Program-made: the position numbers and the translations under genes
Shown: piece after piece, positions 9,263 through 16,798 of the stretch
Numbering within the stretch: the first letter of the stretch is position 1
Layout: each line of letters opens with the position of its first letter
Assembly: GCF_014203735.1 (NCBI RefSeq)
Contig: NZ_JACHJQ010000006.1
Location: 868,479 to 932,478, forward strand
DNA length: 64,000 bases
Direction: 5' to 3'
Source of the DNA: Actinophytocola algeriensis
Lineage (GTDB): Bacteria > Actinomycetota > Actinomycetes > Mycobacteriales > Pseudonocardiaceae
Notes under the pieces: model-generated
Seen by the model: only the letters and a program-made list of their open reading frames with translations
What the model was told of the DNA's origin: nothing
Databases searched by the model: none

Positions 9263-10651
9263 ATGTCCCGGACACTGATCAGGAACGGCACGGTCGTCAA
9301 CGCGGACGGCACGTTCACCGCGGACGTGCTGGTGGAGGGCGAGAAGATCGCCGCGGTCACCGCGCCGGGCGTGTTCACCGAGGCCGACACCGTCATCGAC
9401 GCCGCCGGGAAGTACGTGCTGCCCGGCGGCATCGACGCGCACACGCACATGGAGATGCCGTTCGGTGGCACGTTCTCCGCGGACACGTTCTTCACCGGCA
9501 CGCGGGCGGCCGCGTGGGGTGGCACGACGACGATCATCGACTTCGCCGTGCAGGCCAAGGGCACGTCGCTGCTGTCCACACTGGACAAGTGGCACGAGAA
9601 GGCCGACGGGCACTGCGCGATCGACTACGGGTTCCACATGATCGTCTCCGACGTCAACGACCAGTCGTTGAAGGAGATGGAGTCCTGCATCGACGCGGGC
9701 GTGAACAGCTTCAAGATGTTCATGGCCTACCCGGGCGTCTTCTACGCGACCGACGGCGAGATCCTGCGCGCGATGCAGAAGGCGACCGAGACCGGGTCGA
9801 TGGTCATGATGCACGCGGAGAACGGCATCGCGATCGACGAGCTGGTGGCGCAGGCCATCGCGTCCGGCCGCACGGATCCGGTCGAGCACGGGCTGACCAG
9901 GCCGCCGGAGCTGGAAGGCGAGGCGACGTCGCGGGCCATCCAGCTCGCGCGGGTAACCGGTGCGCCGCTGTACATCGTGCACCTGTCGGCGTCGCAGGCA
10001 CTCGCGGCGGTGGCGGAGGCGCGCGACACCGGGCAGAACGTGTTCGCGGAGACGTGTCCGCAGTACCTGTACCTGTCGATCGAGGACCTGGCGAAGCCGG
10101 ACTTCGAGGGGTCGAAGTACGTGGCGTCACCGCCACTGCGGCCCAAGGAGCACCAGGCGGACCTGTGGCGCGGGCTGCGCACCAACGACCTGTCGGTGGT
10201 GTCGACCGACCACTGCCCGTTCTGCTTCAAGGACCAGAAGGAGCTGGGGCGCGGGGACTTCTCCAAGATCCCCAACGGGATTCCCGGCGTCGAGCACCGG
10301 ATGGACCTGCTGCACCAGGGTGTCGTGGCCGGTGAGCTGTCGCTGCGGCGGTGGGTCGAGGTGTCCTCGGCGACGCCGGCGCGGATGTTCGGGCTGTACC
10401 CGCGCAAGGGCGTGATCGCGGCGGGCGCGGACGCGGACATCGTCGTGTACGACCCCGCCCGTCAGCAGACGCTCGGTGTGGAGACGCACCACATGGCGGT
10501 GGACTACTCGGCGTACGAGGGCATGTCGATCACCGGTGGCGTGTCGACGGTGCTGTCGCGGGGTTCGGTCGTCGTCGACGGCGGCGAGTTCCACGGGTCC
10601 GAGGGCCACGGGAAGTTTCTGTCGCGCGAGCTGTCGCAGTATCTGGTCTGA
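9263..10651 (+). CDS. hydA: Dihydropyrimidinase (D-hydantoinase)
   Basis: 462 residues of the amidohydrolase superfamily. Zinc ligands lie in GGIDAHTHMEMP (residue ~57), the carboxylated lysine is in NSFKMFMAYPG (Lys ~151), and later metal and substrate residues are in YIVHLSASQA and VSTDHCPF. It opens the ring of dihydrouracil/dihydrothymine or 5-substituted hydantoins, giving the N-carbamoyl product used by the preceding gene. Start ATG 9263 follows the ureidopropionase stop (TGA 9259-9261) after a single base. The stop TGA is also the first base triplet of a short repeat at 10649. Confidence 0.93.
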   Translation: MSRTLIRNGTVVNADGTFTADVLVEGEKIAAVTAPGVFTEADTVIDAAGKYVLPGGIDAHTHMEMPFGGTFSADTFFTGTRAAAWGGTTTIIDFAVQAKGTSLLSTLDKWHEKADGHCAIDYGFHMIVSDVNDQSLKEMESCIDAGVNSFKMFMAYPGVFYATDGEILRAMQKATETGSMVMMHAENGIAIDELVAQAIASGRTDPVEHGLTRPPELEGEATSRAIQLARVTGAPLYIVHLSASQALAAVAEARDTGQNVFAETCPQYLYLSIEDLAKPDFEGSKYVASPPLRPKEHQADLWRGLRTNDLSVVSTDHCPFCFKDQKELGRGDFSKIPNGIPGVEHRMDLLHQGVVAGELSLRRWVEVSSATPARMFGLYPRKGVIAAGADADIVVYDPARQQTLGVETHHMAVDYSAYEGMSITGGVSTVLSRGSVVVDGGEFHGSEGHGKFLSRELSQYLV

Positions 10652-10671
10652 GTGGAGCTTGCGGAACGAAC
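10649..10671. repeat. Short GGAGCTTGCGGA-type repeat at a stop codon
   Basis: The hydA stop TGA begins a 23-bp unit containing GTGGAGCTTGCGGAACGAAC. Related units occur at 22096 (GCGAAGCTTACGGAGCGA) and in several copies at 26407-26460, again beginning at a stop codon. Function unknown. Confidence 0.5.
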
Positions 10672-10693
10672 ATTGTTACTGATTGGGGTCGGC

Positions 10694-11692
10694 ATGGACT
10701 TCGGTGTGGTGCTGCAGACGGACCCGCCCGCCTCTGCGGTCGTGGACCTGATGGTTTCGGCCGAGCAGCAAGGTTTCACGTACGGGTGGACATTCGACTC
10801 GGTCGTGTTGTGGCAGGAACCGTTCGTCATCTACTCGCAGATCCTCGCGGCCACGTCCTCGCTGGTCGTGGGGCCTATGGTGACCAACCCGTCCACACGG
10901 GACTGGTCGGTCACCGCGTCACTCTTCGCAACGCTGAACGACATGTACGGCAACCGAACGGTGTGCGGTATCGGCCGCGGTGACTCAGCGCGACGGGTCA
11001 TCGGGCAGAAGCCTGCGTCGTTGTCGGTGCTGCGTGATTCCATCCACGCCATCCGCGATCTGGCGGAAGGACGGGAGGTTTCACTTCATGGCGCACCGGT
11101 GCGGATTCCGTGGGTACGGGACGGTCGGCTGGAAGTCTGGATGGCCGCGTACGGGCCGAAGGCGCTCCAGCTGGTCGGCGAGCACGCGGACGGTTTCATC
11201 CTGCAGACGGCCGACCCGGCGATCACGCGCTGGACCATCGAGTCGGTGCGCGCCGCGGCACGGGCCGCCGGACGGGATCCGGGCGGCATCACGATGTGCG
11301 TGGCGGCACCCGCCTACGTCGGCGACGACATCCCACACCAGCGCGACCAACTGCGCTGGTTCGGCGGCATGGTGGGCAACCACGTCGCGGACCTCGTGGG
11401 CCGGTACGGCGATTCGGGCCCGGTGCCGCATGAGCTGACCGACTACATCAAGGGCCGCGAGGGCTACGACTACGCGCACCACGGCAAGGCGGGCAACCCG
11501 TCGACGGACTTCGTCCCCGACGGGATCGTGGACCGCTTCTGCCTCGTGGGGCCCGCGTCGGCGCACGTGGACCGGTTGACCGAGCTGAAGGAGCTGGGTG
11601 TTGACCAGTTCGCGGTGTACCTCATGCACGACCAGAAGGAGCAGACGCTGGCCGCATACGGATCGGAGATCATTCCGAAACTGACGGCATAG
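10694..11692 (+). CDS. LLM class oxidoreductase of the CPS_4043-like family
   Basis: 332 residues with a luciferase-like TIM barrel (MDFGVVLQTDPPASAVVDLM, GWTFDSVVLWQEPFVIYSQI, FATLNDMYGNRTVCGIGRGD). It resembles the TIGR03842/CPS_4043 family of F420- or flavin-dependent enzymes, which I recall as often lying beside dihydropyrimidinase genes. No dihydropyrimidine dehydrogenase is present here, so this may be the redox step that accompanies ring opening; that is inference. Start ATG 10694 is preceded by GGGGTCGGC; an upstream in-frame GTG at 10652 lies inside a repeat and is less likely. Confidence 0.82.
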   Translation: MDFGVVLQTDPPASAVVDLMVSAEQQGFTYGWTFDSVVLWQEPFVIYSQILAATSSLVVGPMVTNPSTRDWSVTASLFATLNDMYGNRTVCGIGRGDSARRVIGQKPASLSVLRDSIHAIRDLAEGREVSLHGAPVRIPWVRDGRLEVWMAAYGPKALQLVGEHADGFILQTADPAITRWTIESVRAAARAAGRDPGGITMCVAAPAYVGDDIPHQRDQLRWFGGMVGNHVADLVGRYGDSGPVPHELTDYIKGREGYDYAHHGKAGNPSTDFVPDGIVDRFCLVGPASAHVDRLTELKELGVDQFAVYLMHDQKEQTLAAYGSEIIPKLTA

Positions 11693-12102
11693 CCCGCAGG
11701 CACACCACGACGACGACGCATCCGGGCACCGCCGCACGTGCGACGCGGCCGGGCACCGCCGCACGGGCGCGGCGCGGCTGGGCGGAGCCGGCGATAGGGG
11801 CAACCGCCGCCGTGCCGGGGCCGCGAGAGCAGCCCGGGCCTCGTCCGCGGGCGGGCGACGCACCGCCACCACATCGGCGCAAACCCCCGCCGCGTGGTGA
11901 CGGCCCTGGTGGCGCAACCGCCGCCACCCGGCCTCGGGGGGCCGCCGCCATCGCAGCCGGACGGCTCGACTGGCGTGCCCAGCGCCGCACGCGACGCGGG
12001 CCATGCCGCCGTCGCGTCGGGCGCGCGGCGATCCCGGCGCGCGGCGATCCCGGCGTGCGTCATTCCTCGGCGTGCGGCGATCCCCGGCACGGGCGCGGCC
12101 GG
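11693..12102. other. 410-bp GC-rich intergenic stretch with degenerate tandem repeats
   Basis: No convincing gene is seen. The stretch holds a twice-repeated CCGGGCACCGCCGCACG block near 11725 and 11752, and a run of four ~16-bp units at 12021-12085 (two exact copies of GCGCGCGGCGATCCCG, then two divergent ones). The reading frames that cross it have no family resemblance. Confidence 0.6.
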
Positions 12103-12810
12103 TCAGGCCTGCGCCGTGGGCCGGATGACGATCTCGTTGACGTCGACGTCGGCGGGTTGCCCGACGGCGTAGGCGATGGCGCGCGCGACGGCCTCCGGCG
12201 GCATCGCGTACTCGGCCATGCCTGCCAGCACGGCCGGGTCCGTGATGGTGTCGGAGTTCGTCGCGGTCATGCCCGGCGAGATGATCGTGACGCGCACCTG
12301 GTCGCCCGCCTCCTGGCGCAGCCCTTCGGAGAAGGCGCGCACGGCGAACTTCGTGGCCGCGTAGACCGCCATGGTCGGGCGGATGGTGAGCCCGGCCGTC
12401 GAGGCGACGTGCACGAAGTGGCCGCTGCCCTGCTCGCGGAACACGGGCAGGGCGGCGGCGACACCGTGCAGCACGCCCTTCAGGTTGACGTCGACCATCG
12501 CGTCCCAGTCGTCGACGCGCAGCTCGTCGAGCAGCGAGATCGGCATGACCCCGGCGTTGCTGACGAGCACGTCGAGTCGGCCGAAACGCTTGCGCGCCAG
12601 AGAAACCAGGTCGGCCACGTCGGCTCGCCGCCGCACGTCGACCGACAGGCGTTCCGCGCCGAGCCGGTCGGCGACGGCGGCCAGGCGTTCCTCGCGGCGC
12701 GCCCCCAGCACCAGCTTCGCACCGTGGGACGCCAGCACCTCGGCGGTGGCGGCGCCGATGCCGCTGCTCGCCCCGGTGATCGCGACGACCTTGCCTTCGA
12801 CGTCCGACAT
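12103..12810 (-). CDS. Short-chain dehydrogenase/reductase
   Basis: 235-residue classical SDR. TGASSGIG binds the cofactor (residue ~14), NAG follows at ~90, and the catalytic YAATK is near 155, with the Ser in VHVASTAGLT. Closest in feel to the YdfG/serine-dehydrogenase-like oxidoreductases. The substrate cannot be told. It is divergent from a TetR gene, with two operator-like palindromes between them, so TetR control is likely. ATG at 12810. Confidence 0.88.
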   Translation of the reverse strand: MSDVEGKVVAITGASSGIGAATAEVLASHGAKLVLGARREERLAAVADRLGAERLSVDVRRRADVADLVSLARKRFGRLDVLVSNAGVMPISLLDELRVDDWDAMVDVNLKGVLHGVAAALPVFREQGSGHFVHVASTAGLTIRPTMAVYAATKFAVRAFSEGLRQEAGDQVRVTIISPGMTATNSDTITDPAVLAGMAEYAMPPEAVARAIAYAVGQPADVDVNEIVIRPTAQA

Positions 12811-12822
12811 GCGAACTCCAAT

Positions 12823-12864
12823 GTTAGAGATCTCTTACATCTGCCAGTGTAAGGTACCTCTTAC
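12823..12864. promoter_or_regulatory. Two operator palindromes between SDR and TetR genes
   Basis: Site 1 (12823-12838) is GTTAGAGATCTCTTAC with a perfect AGAGATCTCT core. Site 2 (12849-12864) is GTAAGGTACCTCTTAC with perfect GTAAG/CTTAC ends. They share 16-bp size and the right half CTCTTAC, and start points are 26 bp apart. Site 2 directly abuts the ATG of the TetR gene, so binding would block initiation. Confidence 0.7.
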
Positions 12865-13461
12865 ATGGGAGACAAACGGCGTTACCACCACGGCGACCTG
12901 CGTGCCGCGCTGGTCGACGCCGCCCTGGCGCTGATCGCCGAGCGGGGCGTCGAGGCGCTGTCGGTCGCCGAGACCGCCCGTCGCACGGGTGTGAGCGGGG
13001 CAGCGCCGTACCGCCACTTCCCCAGCCGCCTCGACCTGCTCCGCGCCACGGCGGTGCGCGCGGCACAGCTGCTCGACGCCGAGCTGGAAGTGGCGCTGAA
13101 CAGCGCGGACCCGGTGGAGCGGCTGGCGGAGGCGGGCCGCGCCTACGTGCGGTTCGTCATCCGCCACCACGCGGGCCTCGACCTGGTGTTCGCCGAACAG
13201 TTGCGCGGCGGCGACGCCGCGCTGGCCGCCGCGGGCCGCGCGGTCATGGACCGCCTGCTCCCCATCGCCCTCGACCTGACCGGCGACCCGCTCGCTGCGC
13301 TCGACCTGCTGGAGCAGCTCACGGCCGCCGCCCACGGCTACGCGGTGCTCCACCTGAGCGGGTTCCTGCGCAGCCGCGCGCCTGCCGTCGAGGACATCGC
13401 GGAAAGCGCCGCCAAGCTGGGCCGCGCCCTGGCTGCCGCCGCACAGCAGAGGCGGGGCTGA
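12865..13461 (+). CDS. TetR family repressor
   Basis: 198 residues. The N-terminal HTH (GVEALSVAETARRTGVSGAA, then PYRHFPSRLDLLRA) and WHG-like C-terminal domain are plain. ATG 12865 directly follows an operator palindrome, leaving no room for a Shine-Dalgarno, so the transcript may be leaderless or nearly so. It very likely represses itself and the divergent SDR, whose product might be its ligand's source or sink. Converges with a DUF3817 gene across a hairpin. Confidence 0.88.
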   Translation: MGDKRRYHHGDLRAALVDAALALIAERGVEALSVAETARRTGVSGAAPYRHFPSRLDLLRATAVRAAQLLDAELEVALNSADPVERLAEAGRAYVRFVIRHHAGLDLVFAEQLRGGDAALAAAGRAVMDRLLPIALDLTGDPLAALDLLEQLTAAAHGYAVLHLSGFLRSRAPAVEDIAESAAKLGRALAAAAQQRRG

Positions 13462-13463
13462 CC

Positions 13464-13490
13464 CCGCGCGAACCGCTCGCGATCGCGCGG
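13464..13490. terminator. Hairpin between convergent genes
   Basis: Perfect 8-bp arms CCGCGCGA and TCGCGCGG with an 11-nt loop, starting 3 bp after the TetR stop. There is no U tract, as usual in high-GC actinomycetes. It could serve both convergent transcripts. Confidence 0.55.
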
Positions 13491-13505
13491 AGAAGGTCGC
13501 CGCCG

Positions 13506-13769
13506 CTATGCGCGTGCGCCTGGTCGAGCGGGAGCTGCGGCTCTGAGGACCAACATGCCGCCGATCCCGGGCACGAACGCCCGCGCCTTCGCCGCGCGGG
13601 ACGCGGCCGGGTCGCGCAGGGCGACGACCACGACGACCAGGTACGCGAGCCCGTGCGTCGGCCCGCCGAGTGACGTGATCACCGGCAGGTGCACCGTCGC
13701 CAGGTTCACCAGCAGCGCCACCAGCGACACGCACTCCACCACCGCGGCGACCCGGAAGAACACGCTCAC
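13506..13769 (-). CDS. DUF3817-type small membrane protein
   Basis: 87 residues from GTG 13769 (VSVFFRVAAVVECVSLVALL), which overlaps the upstream stop as GTGA. Three hydrophobic segments are visible, with the family-typical GPTHGLAYLVVVVVALRDP in the middle. Integral membrane protein of unknown function, co-translated with the preceding membrane protein gene. Confidence 0.75.
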   Translation of the reverse strand: MSVFFRVAAVVECVSLVALLVNLATVHLPVITSLGGPTHGLAYLVVVVVALRDPAASRAAKARAFVPGIGGMLVLRAAAPARPGARA

Positions 13770-14206
13770 ACCCCCGTCGTCGAGCCGGGGCGGACGATCA
13801 TCAGGACCGTGACCGTCGCCCACAGCAGGTTGAAGGTGCCCGTCTGCATGGCGAGCCGGGTCCGGACGCGGGTCGCGACCGCGCCCTCCGAAGGCGCGCC
13901 GGCGAGCAGCTTCTCCTGACCCGGCAGCACCTGGAACACGAGGACCGCGGCCGCCGCGGCGGTCAGGGCGATCGAGGTGATCAGCCACGCGTCGCCGAGC
14001 ACGCCCAGCGCGCTCGCCGTGGCGAAGCCGAACAGCGGGACCGCGATGCCGACCGCGGCGTACACCCGGCAGATCCGGTGCAGCACGACGAGGTTGTCCA
14101 TCCGGCCCGCGCGGACCGCGGGCGGGAACATGCTCGCCGCGACGGTCACCGGGCCGACGGCGACGATCGCCGCGAGGACGTGCAGGGACAGCAGGACTTT
14201 GGTCAC
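13766..14206 (-). CDS. DUF2269-like integral membrane protein
   Basis: 146 residues with four predicted membrane helices (VLLSLHVLAAIVAVGPVTVA; IAVPLFGFATASALGVL; AWLITSIALTAAAAAVLVF; TFNLLWATVTVLMIV). Start GTG 14206. The pattern of a His in helix 1 and a Met/Arg-rich loop recalls the DUF2269 family, but assignment is tentative. Forms a coupled pair with the DUF3817 gene and is divergent from the GlxA-type regulator. Confidence 0.65.
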   Translation of the reverse strand: MTKVLLSLHVLAAIVAVGPVTVAASMFPPAVRAGRMDNLVVLHRICRVYAAVGIAVPLFGFATASALGVLGDAWLITSIALTAAAAAVLVFQVLPGQEKLLAGAPSEGAVATRVRTRLAMQTGTFNLLWATVTVLMIVRPGSTTGV

Positions 14207-14298
14207 GGGAAGTGACGGTAACCACGGCCCGCCGGGTCGGGAATCGGCAAGAATGACAACCTCCGACGGATTCTCGCCACCGAGATCAGGAGCGACCC

Positions 14299-15243
14299 AT
14301 GCACACCGTGGCCGTGCTCGCGCTGGACGACGTGATCACCTTCGACCTGGCCACGCCGGTGCAGGCGTTCAGCTTCGCCTGGCTGCCCGACGGGAGCCCC
14401 GCCTACCGGGTCCTGGTCTGCGGCACGGGACCGGTTCGGACCGACGTGTTCAGCATCAGCCCGGACTGGGGTCTCGACGCGCTGGCCGGTGCCGACACGA
14501 TCGTCGTGCCGGGACGCATGGAGCCGGACGGGCCGGTCCCCGCCGAGATCGTCGACGCGCTCCGGGCCGCCGCCGCGCGGGGCACGCGCATCGCGTCGAT
14601 CTGCGTCGGTGCGTTCGTCCTCGCCGCGGCCGGCCTGCTCGACGGGCTGCGTGCCACCACGCACTGGCTCGGCGCCGCGGACCTTGCGGAGCAGTACCCG
14701 GAGATCGACGTCGACCCGAACGTCCTCTACGTCGACAACGGCCAGATCCTGACCTCCGCGGGCGCGGCCGCCGGGCTCGACCTGTGCCTGCACATGATCC
14801 GCCGCGACCACGGTTCGGCCGTCGCAGCGGATGCCGCGCGCCGGTCGGTCATGCCGCTCGAACGGGAGGGCGGACAGGCGCAGTTCATCGTCCACGACCA
14901 GCCGCCGGTGCCCCGCGGCGCCGAGCTCGAACCGCTGCTGACCTGGCTGGAGACCAACGCGGGCGAGGACCTGACGCTCGCCGCCATCGCCGCGCGGGCC
15001 GGCATGAGCACCCGCACCCTCAACCGCCGCTTCCGCGAACAGACCGGCACGACACCGCTCCAGTGGCTGCACCGGGCACGCGTCCGGCGGGCCCAGTACC
15101 TGCTGGAACACACCACCCACCCGGTCGACCGGATCGCGGGCGAGGCCGGTTTCGGCTCCCCGACCGCGTTCCGCGAACGGTTCCGACGCGTGGTCGGCAC
15201 CAGCCCGCACGCCTATCGCGCGGCGTTCGCAACGAACGGCTGA
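14299..15243 (+). CDS. GlxA family transcriptional activator (DJ-1/PfpI + AraC HTH)
   Basis: 314 residues. Residues 1-175 are a DJ-1/PfpI-like sensor with the nucleophile-elbow Cys in ASICVGAFVLAAAG. Residues ~215-310 are two AraC-type helix-turn-helix motifs (LAAIAARAGMSTRTLNRRFR; DRIAGEAGFGSPTAFRERFR). Members regulate catabolic genes for quaternary amines, arginine and similar compounds. The neighbouring ornithine-type aminotransferase (86 bp downstream, same strand) is a plausible target. An AGGAG precedes ATG 14299. Confidence 0.9.
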   Translation: MHTVAVLALDDVITFDLATPVQAFSFAWLPDGSPAYRVLVCGTGPVRTDVFSISPDWGLDALAGADTIVVPGRMEPDGPVPAEIVDALRAAAARGTRIASICVGAFVLAAAGLLDGLRATTHWLGAADLAEQYPEIDVDPNVLYVDNGQILTSAGAAAGLDLCLHMIRRDHGSAVAADAARRSVMPLEREGGQAQFIVHDQPPVPRGAELEPLLTWLETNAGEDLTLAAIAARAGMSTRTLNRRFREQTGTTPLQWLHRARVRRAQYLLEHTTHPVDRIAGEAGFGSPTAFRERFRRVVGTSPHAYRAAFATNG

Positions 15244-15328
15244 CATTTGGCTCAAGCACGCAACGAAGTGGCGTTTCACGCAACGGTCTGCGGATGAAAC
15301 CACCACTGAACGGACTTAACCTGTTCAC

Positions 15329-16534
15329 ATGTCGATGACTGCTGCCGATTTCATCGCGCTCGACGAACAGTGGAGCACGCACAACTACCACCCGTTGCCT
15401 GTGGTGATCGCCGAGGCCGAGGGCGCGTGGGTCACCGACGTACACGGCAAGAGATACCTGGACTTCCTCGCCGGCTACTCGGCGCTGAACTTCGGCCACC
15501 GCCACCCCGACCTGGTGGCCGCGGCGGTCGAGCAGCTCGGCCGGGTCACGCTCACCAGCCGGGCCTTCCACCACGACCAGCTGGGCCTGTTCTGCCGTGA
15601 GCTCGCGGAGCTGACCGGCACCGAGATGGTGCTGCCGATGAACTCCGGCGCCGAGGCCGTCGAGTCCGCGCTCAAGATCGCCCGCAAGTGGGCCTACCAG
15701 GTCAAGGGCGTGCCGGACGGCGCGGCGGAGATCATCGTCGCCGGGTCGAACTTCCACGGGCGCACCACCACGATCGTCTCCTTCTCCACCGACGACACCG
15801 CGCGCAACGACTTCGGCCCGTTCACCCCGGGCTTCGTGGTGGTCAAGTACGGCGACGCGCAGGCACTCGAGGCCGCCATCACCCCGCACACGGCCGCGGT
15901 GCTGATCGAACCGGTGCAGGGCGAGGCCGGGGTGCTGACCCCGCCGGCCGGCTACCTGCGCGAGGTGCGCCAGCTGTGCACCGACAACAACGTGCTGCTC
16001 ATCGCCGACGAGATCCAGGCAGGGCTGGGCCGGACCGGGACGCTGTTCGCGTGCGAGCACGAGGGCGTGACCGCGGACCTGTACACGCTGGGCAAGGCGC
16101 TCGGCGGCGGGATCATGCCGGTGTCGGCGGTCGTCGGCAGGCGTGACGTGCTGGGCGTCCTGCGGCCGGGCGAGCACGGCTCGACGTTCGGCGGCAACCC
16201 CCTTGCCTGCGCGGTCGGCAGGGCCGTGATCCGGCTGCTGCGGGACGGCGACTTCCTGGCCCGGTCCGTCGAGCTGGGCGCCCACCTGCACGGACGGCTC
16301 ACCGAGCTGATCGGCCACGGCGTCGCGGACGTCCGGGGGCGCGGCCTGTGGGCGGGCATCGAGATCGCGCCCGGCGGCCGCACCGCCCGCGAGGCGAGCG
16401 AGGAACTGATGGCGCGCGGCGTGCTGTGCAAGGAAACACACGACACGACGCTGCGGGTGGCACCGCCGCTGATGATCTCGAAGGCGGACCTGGACCGCGG
16501 CGTGGACACGATCGCGGCGGTACTGACCCGCTGA
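15329..16534 (+). CDS. rocD: Ornithine/acetylornithine-type aminotransferase (class III)
   Basis: 401 residues of the class III PLP aminotransferases. NSGAEAVESALKIARKWAY binds cofactor phosphate, LIADEIQAGLGRTG holds the Asp that contacts the pyridine N, and the Schiff-base Lys is in TLGKALGGGIMP. GSTFGGNPLACAVG is typical of ornithine aminotransferases (RocD), which convert ornithine and 2-oxoglutarate to glutamate semialdehyde and glutamate. Substrate assignment by resemblance only. The upstream gap holds a GCAACG-rich segment, and a strong terminator follows. Confidence 0.85.
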   Translation: MSMTAADFIALDEQWSTHNYHPLPVVIAEAEGAWVTDVHGKRYLDFLAGYSALNFGHRHPDLVAAAVEQLGRVTLTSRAFHHDQLGLFCRELAELTGTEMVLPMNSGAEAVESALKIARKWAYQVKGVPDGAAEIIVAGSNFHGRTTTIVSFSTDDTARNDFGPFTPGFVVVKYGDAQALEAAITPHTAAVLIEPVQGEAGVLTPPAGYLREVRQLCTDNNVLLIADEIQAGLGRTGTLFACEHEGVTADLYTLGKALGGGIMPVSAVVGRRDVLGVLRPGEHGSTFGGNPLACAVGRAVIRLLRDGDFLARSVELGAHLHGRLTELIGHGVADVRGRGLWAGIEIAPGGRTAREASEELMARGVLCKETHDTTLRVAPPLMISKADLDRGVDTIAAVLTR

Positions 16535-16586
16535 CCAAACGGCGCCTGCGCTCGCGAACGCGGGCGGGATCGGCAGGCGATCGAGG

Positions 16587-16627
16587 GTGCCCGCGAGCAC
16601 GGCTGTTAAGGCCGGGCTCGCGGGCAC
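16587..16627 (+). terminator. Strong hairpin after rocD
   Basis: Perfect 12-bp arms GTGCCCGCGAGC (16587-16598) and GCTCGCGGGCAC (16616-16627) with a 17-nt loop, 53 bp after the rocD stop. Separates rocD from the amylase promoter. Confidence 0.7.
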
Positions 16628-16691
16628 TCCCATGAGCGCACCCCGGATACCGCCGAGCGTCGGTTTACAGCGGCGGTCGGGCGGGTCTAGT

Positions 16692-16710
16692 CTGCAAGAA
16701 CTTTCAGCAG
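16692..16710. promoter_or_regulatory. Probable maltose-type LacI operator upstream of the amylase
   Basis: CTGCAAGAACTTTCAGCAG: an imperfect palindrome with CTGC/GCAG ends, 89 bp upstream of the amylase ATG. It shares AACTTTCAGCA with the site before the alpha-glucosidase gene (22013-22033), suggesting a common LacI/MalR-type regulator, probably the product of 19434-20477. Confidence 0.6.
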
Positions 16711-16798
16711 TTTGCGCAAAGTCTCCCGGCGAGTGGGCGAGGCAGCGGTGAACCGCCCCCTCGCCGGGTCCATGACCGGCTCGACGAGGAGACCCGAA

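Noticed and set aside
12021..12085. Possible CRISPR array from the regular short repeats
   Set aside because: Units are directly adjacent 16-bp repeats without spacers, and no cas genes are present.
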